The translations under genes and the position numbers were made by a program. A stretch of 30,750 nucleotides of DNA from a virus, in IMG/VR virus record IMGVR_UViG_3300010368_004129, positions 1 to 30,750 of that record. One strand, written 5' to 3'. This document shows positions 30,013-30,750 of the stretch, one piece after another (position 1 is the first letter of the stretch; each line of letters opens with the position of its first letter). The notes beneath the pieces are model-generated. The model saw only the letters and a list, made by a program, of their open reading frames with translations, did no database searches and was not told the DNA's origin.

Positions 30013-30642
30013 ATGAAATACTTATCTACTAAGGTTATACCCATGGGCAGTACTGCTTTTCGTCAATGGAAGGCGTATAGTCATTGCAAATTTATTCACG
30101 GATACCGTTTACAATGTAAGTTATGGTTTTCAGCTGATGAATTAGATGACCGTAACTGGGTATTTGATTTCGGTGACTGTAAAGATATTAAGACAGCTTT
30201 AGAGGATCAATTTGACCATACTACGTGTGTAGCTGCAGATGATCCAGAGCTTCATAGCTTTCAGCATTTAGCTGACCGCGGATTAATACAACTTCGTATT
30301 ATGCAAGATGGTGTTGGAGTCGAGAGAGCGGCCGAGTGGGTATACAACAAAGCAAGTGAGATTGTTAAGGATAAGACGCAAGGTAGAGTTACAGTCGCAA
30401 AGGTTGAGGTATGGGAGCATGAAGGTAATAGTGCCGTCTATGAACAATCGACTAGCTCTGCAGAAGATAAAAGTAATGCAAAGCCTGATGTAGAAGCTGC
30501 TATGCGGACCGCAGCTGTTGTTGAAAATACGGTAACTGAAGTACCGCCTGCAGAACCTAATACCGAGCCTGGTCATCCCCCTAAGCAGAGAGTAACTCAG
30601 GGTATGTCAAATCCATTCGGTGGAACGAGCTGGGGAGAGTAA
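30013..30642 (+). CDS. queD: 6-carboxytetrahydropterin synthase-like (QueD) with C-terminal extension
   Basis: Converts dihydroneopterin triphosphate (the FolE product) to 6-carboxy-tetrahydropterin, the second step to preQ0. SHCKFIHGY at 23-31 carries the catalytic Cys25 and zinc-binding His29; WVFDFGDCKDIKTALEDQFDHT at 49-70 matches the V.DF..LK..L...DH strand-helix, and VEVWEHEGNSAVY at 131-143 closes the active site. The third zinc His of the usual HGH is Tyr31, and the first zinc His must come from elsewhere (His24 is a candidate). From about residue 145 a 65-residue Ser/Pro/Glu-rich tail ending in NPFGGTSWGE is added. Early-type promoter upstream; overlaps the next gene by 1 nt. Confidence 0.85.
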   Translation: MKYLSTKVIPMGSTAFRQWKAYSHCKFIHGYRLQCKLWFSADELDDRNWVFDFGDCKDIKTALEDQFDHTTCVAADDPELHSFQHLADRGLIQLRIMQDGVGVERAAEWVYNKASEIVKDKTQGRVTVAKVEVWEHEGNSAVYEQSTSSAEDKSNAKPDVEAAMRTAAVVENTVTEVPPAEPNTEPGHPPKQRVTQGMSNPFGGTSWGE

Positions 30643-30750
30643 TGAGTCTAGATAATGCTTACAATAGAGTACCTAAACATACTGTAAGCAGTACAGGGAT
30701 GGGAGCCCCTATAACAAGAGAAAGAGACCCTCAACTCCAAAAACTTGAGA
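30642..30750 (+). CDS. Start of unknown gene downstream of queD (partial)
   Basis: An open frame begins at ATG 30642, overlapping the queD stop by 1 nt, and runs off the window after 36 codons (MSLDNAYNRVPKHTVSSTGM and on). It has no visible motif. Its coupling to queD makes a 7-deazaguanine gene such as queE or queC a candidate, but nothing in the 36 residues proves that. Confidence 0.6.
   Translation, partial: MSLDNAYNRVPKHTVSSTGMGAPITRERDPQLQKLE

Noticed and set aside
1-30750. tRNA genes, rRNA, CRISPR arrays, insertion sequences, integrase or attachment sites
   Set aside because: No cloverleaf-like segment, direct-repeat array, transposase motif or terminal inverted repeats were seen by eye; a tRNA scan would be decisive.

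Overview
The window reads as an AT-rich, gene-dense segment of a T4-like tailed phage (a myovirus of the kind common in marine samples). The evidence is a T4-type replication and recombination block on the minus strand: DNA polymerase gp43, gp46/gp47 recombination nuclease, late sigma factor gp55, UvsW helicase and UvsY mediator. Late promoters carry a T4-like TATAAATA/TAAATA element. There are no rRNA, tRNA, integrase or CRISPR signals, genes overlap by a few bases, and most strand changes leave almost no spacer. The host cannot be named from the sequence.

Layout. Positions 1-7210 (minus): gp43 (N-terminal part only), a GT-B glycosyltransferase, gp46, gp47, gp55, UvsW, UvsY. Positions 7304-12421 (plus): a DUF5661-like protein with a Lys tail, a GIY-YIG protein, an unknown, then four genes whose products look like capsid-packaged proteins, including a PD-(D/E)XK nuclease and a fusion of an ATP-dependent ligase with an NMNAT-like nucleotidylyltransferase. 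Positions 12418-13396 (minus): two more such proteins. Positions 13429-16341 (plus): a basic Cys-rich protein, two probable structural proteins and one unknown. Positions 16334-26468 (plus): an uninterrupted cassette of twelve tightly overlapping carbohydrate and small-molecule genes: a HisC-like aminotransferase, radical SAM/SPASM, four glycosyltransferases, a 2OG-Fe(II) oxygenase, a sugar epimerase, a LmbE deacetylase, a DegT-like aminotransferase, an RmlD-like reductase and an amidinotransferase, plus one unknown. Positions 26483-30750: a histone-like protein, a retropepsin-like protein, a conserved phage protein, FolE, a large putative internal virion protein, QueD and the start of another gene. 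FolE and QueD are the first two steps of 7-deazaguanine synthesis.

Three patterns stand out. (1) Promoters sit at a fixed distance from start codons. Sigma70-type TATAAT (often with a TTGnnn 16 nt upstream) lies exactly 6 nt before gp43, uvsY (after a start correction), folE, queD and the gene at 27652, and TATAGT lies 6 nt before gp55. The late TAAATA element lies exactly 5 nt before seven starts. With the usual -10 to +1 distances, both classes put the start codon at +1, so this phage probably makes leaderless mRNAs in both early and late phases. (2) Eight or nine proteins begin with a short aromatic/basic segment ending in a T4 gp21-type cleavage site, very like the capsid-targeting sequence of T4 internal proteins. 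A nuclease, a ligase-NMNAT fusion, a protease-like protein and several unknowns would therefore be carried in the head and injected. (3) The 11-kb cassette contains an arginine-dependent amidinotransferase with sugar-modifying enzymes, is led by one late promoter and sits beside fibre-like genes. A guanidino-modified glycan made late in infection is a reasonable hypothesis.

All functional calls come from motifs read by eye; no similarity search was run.
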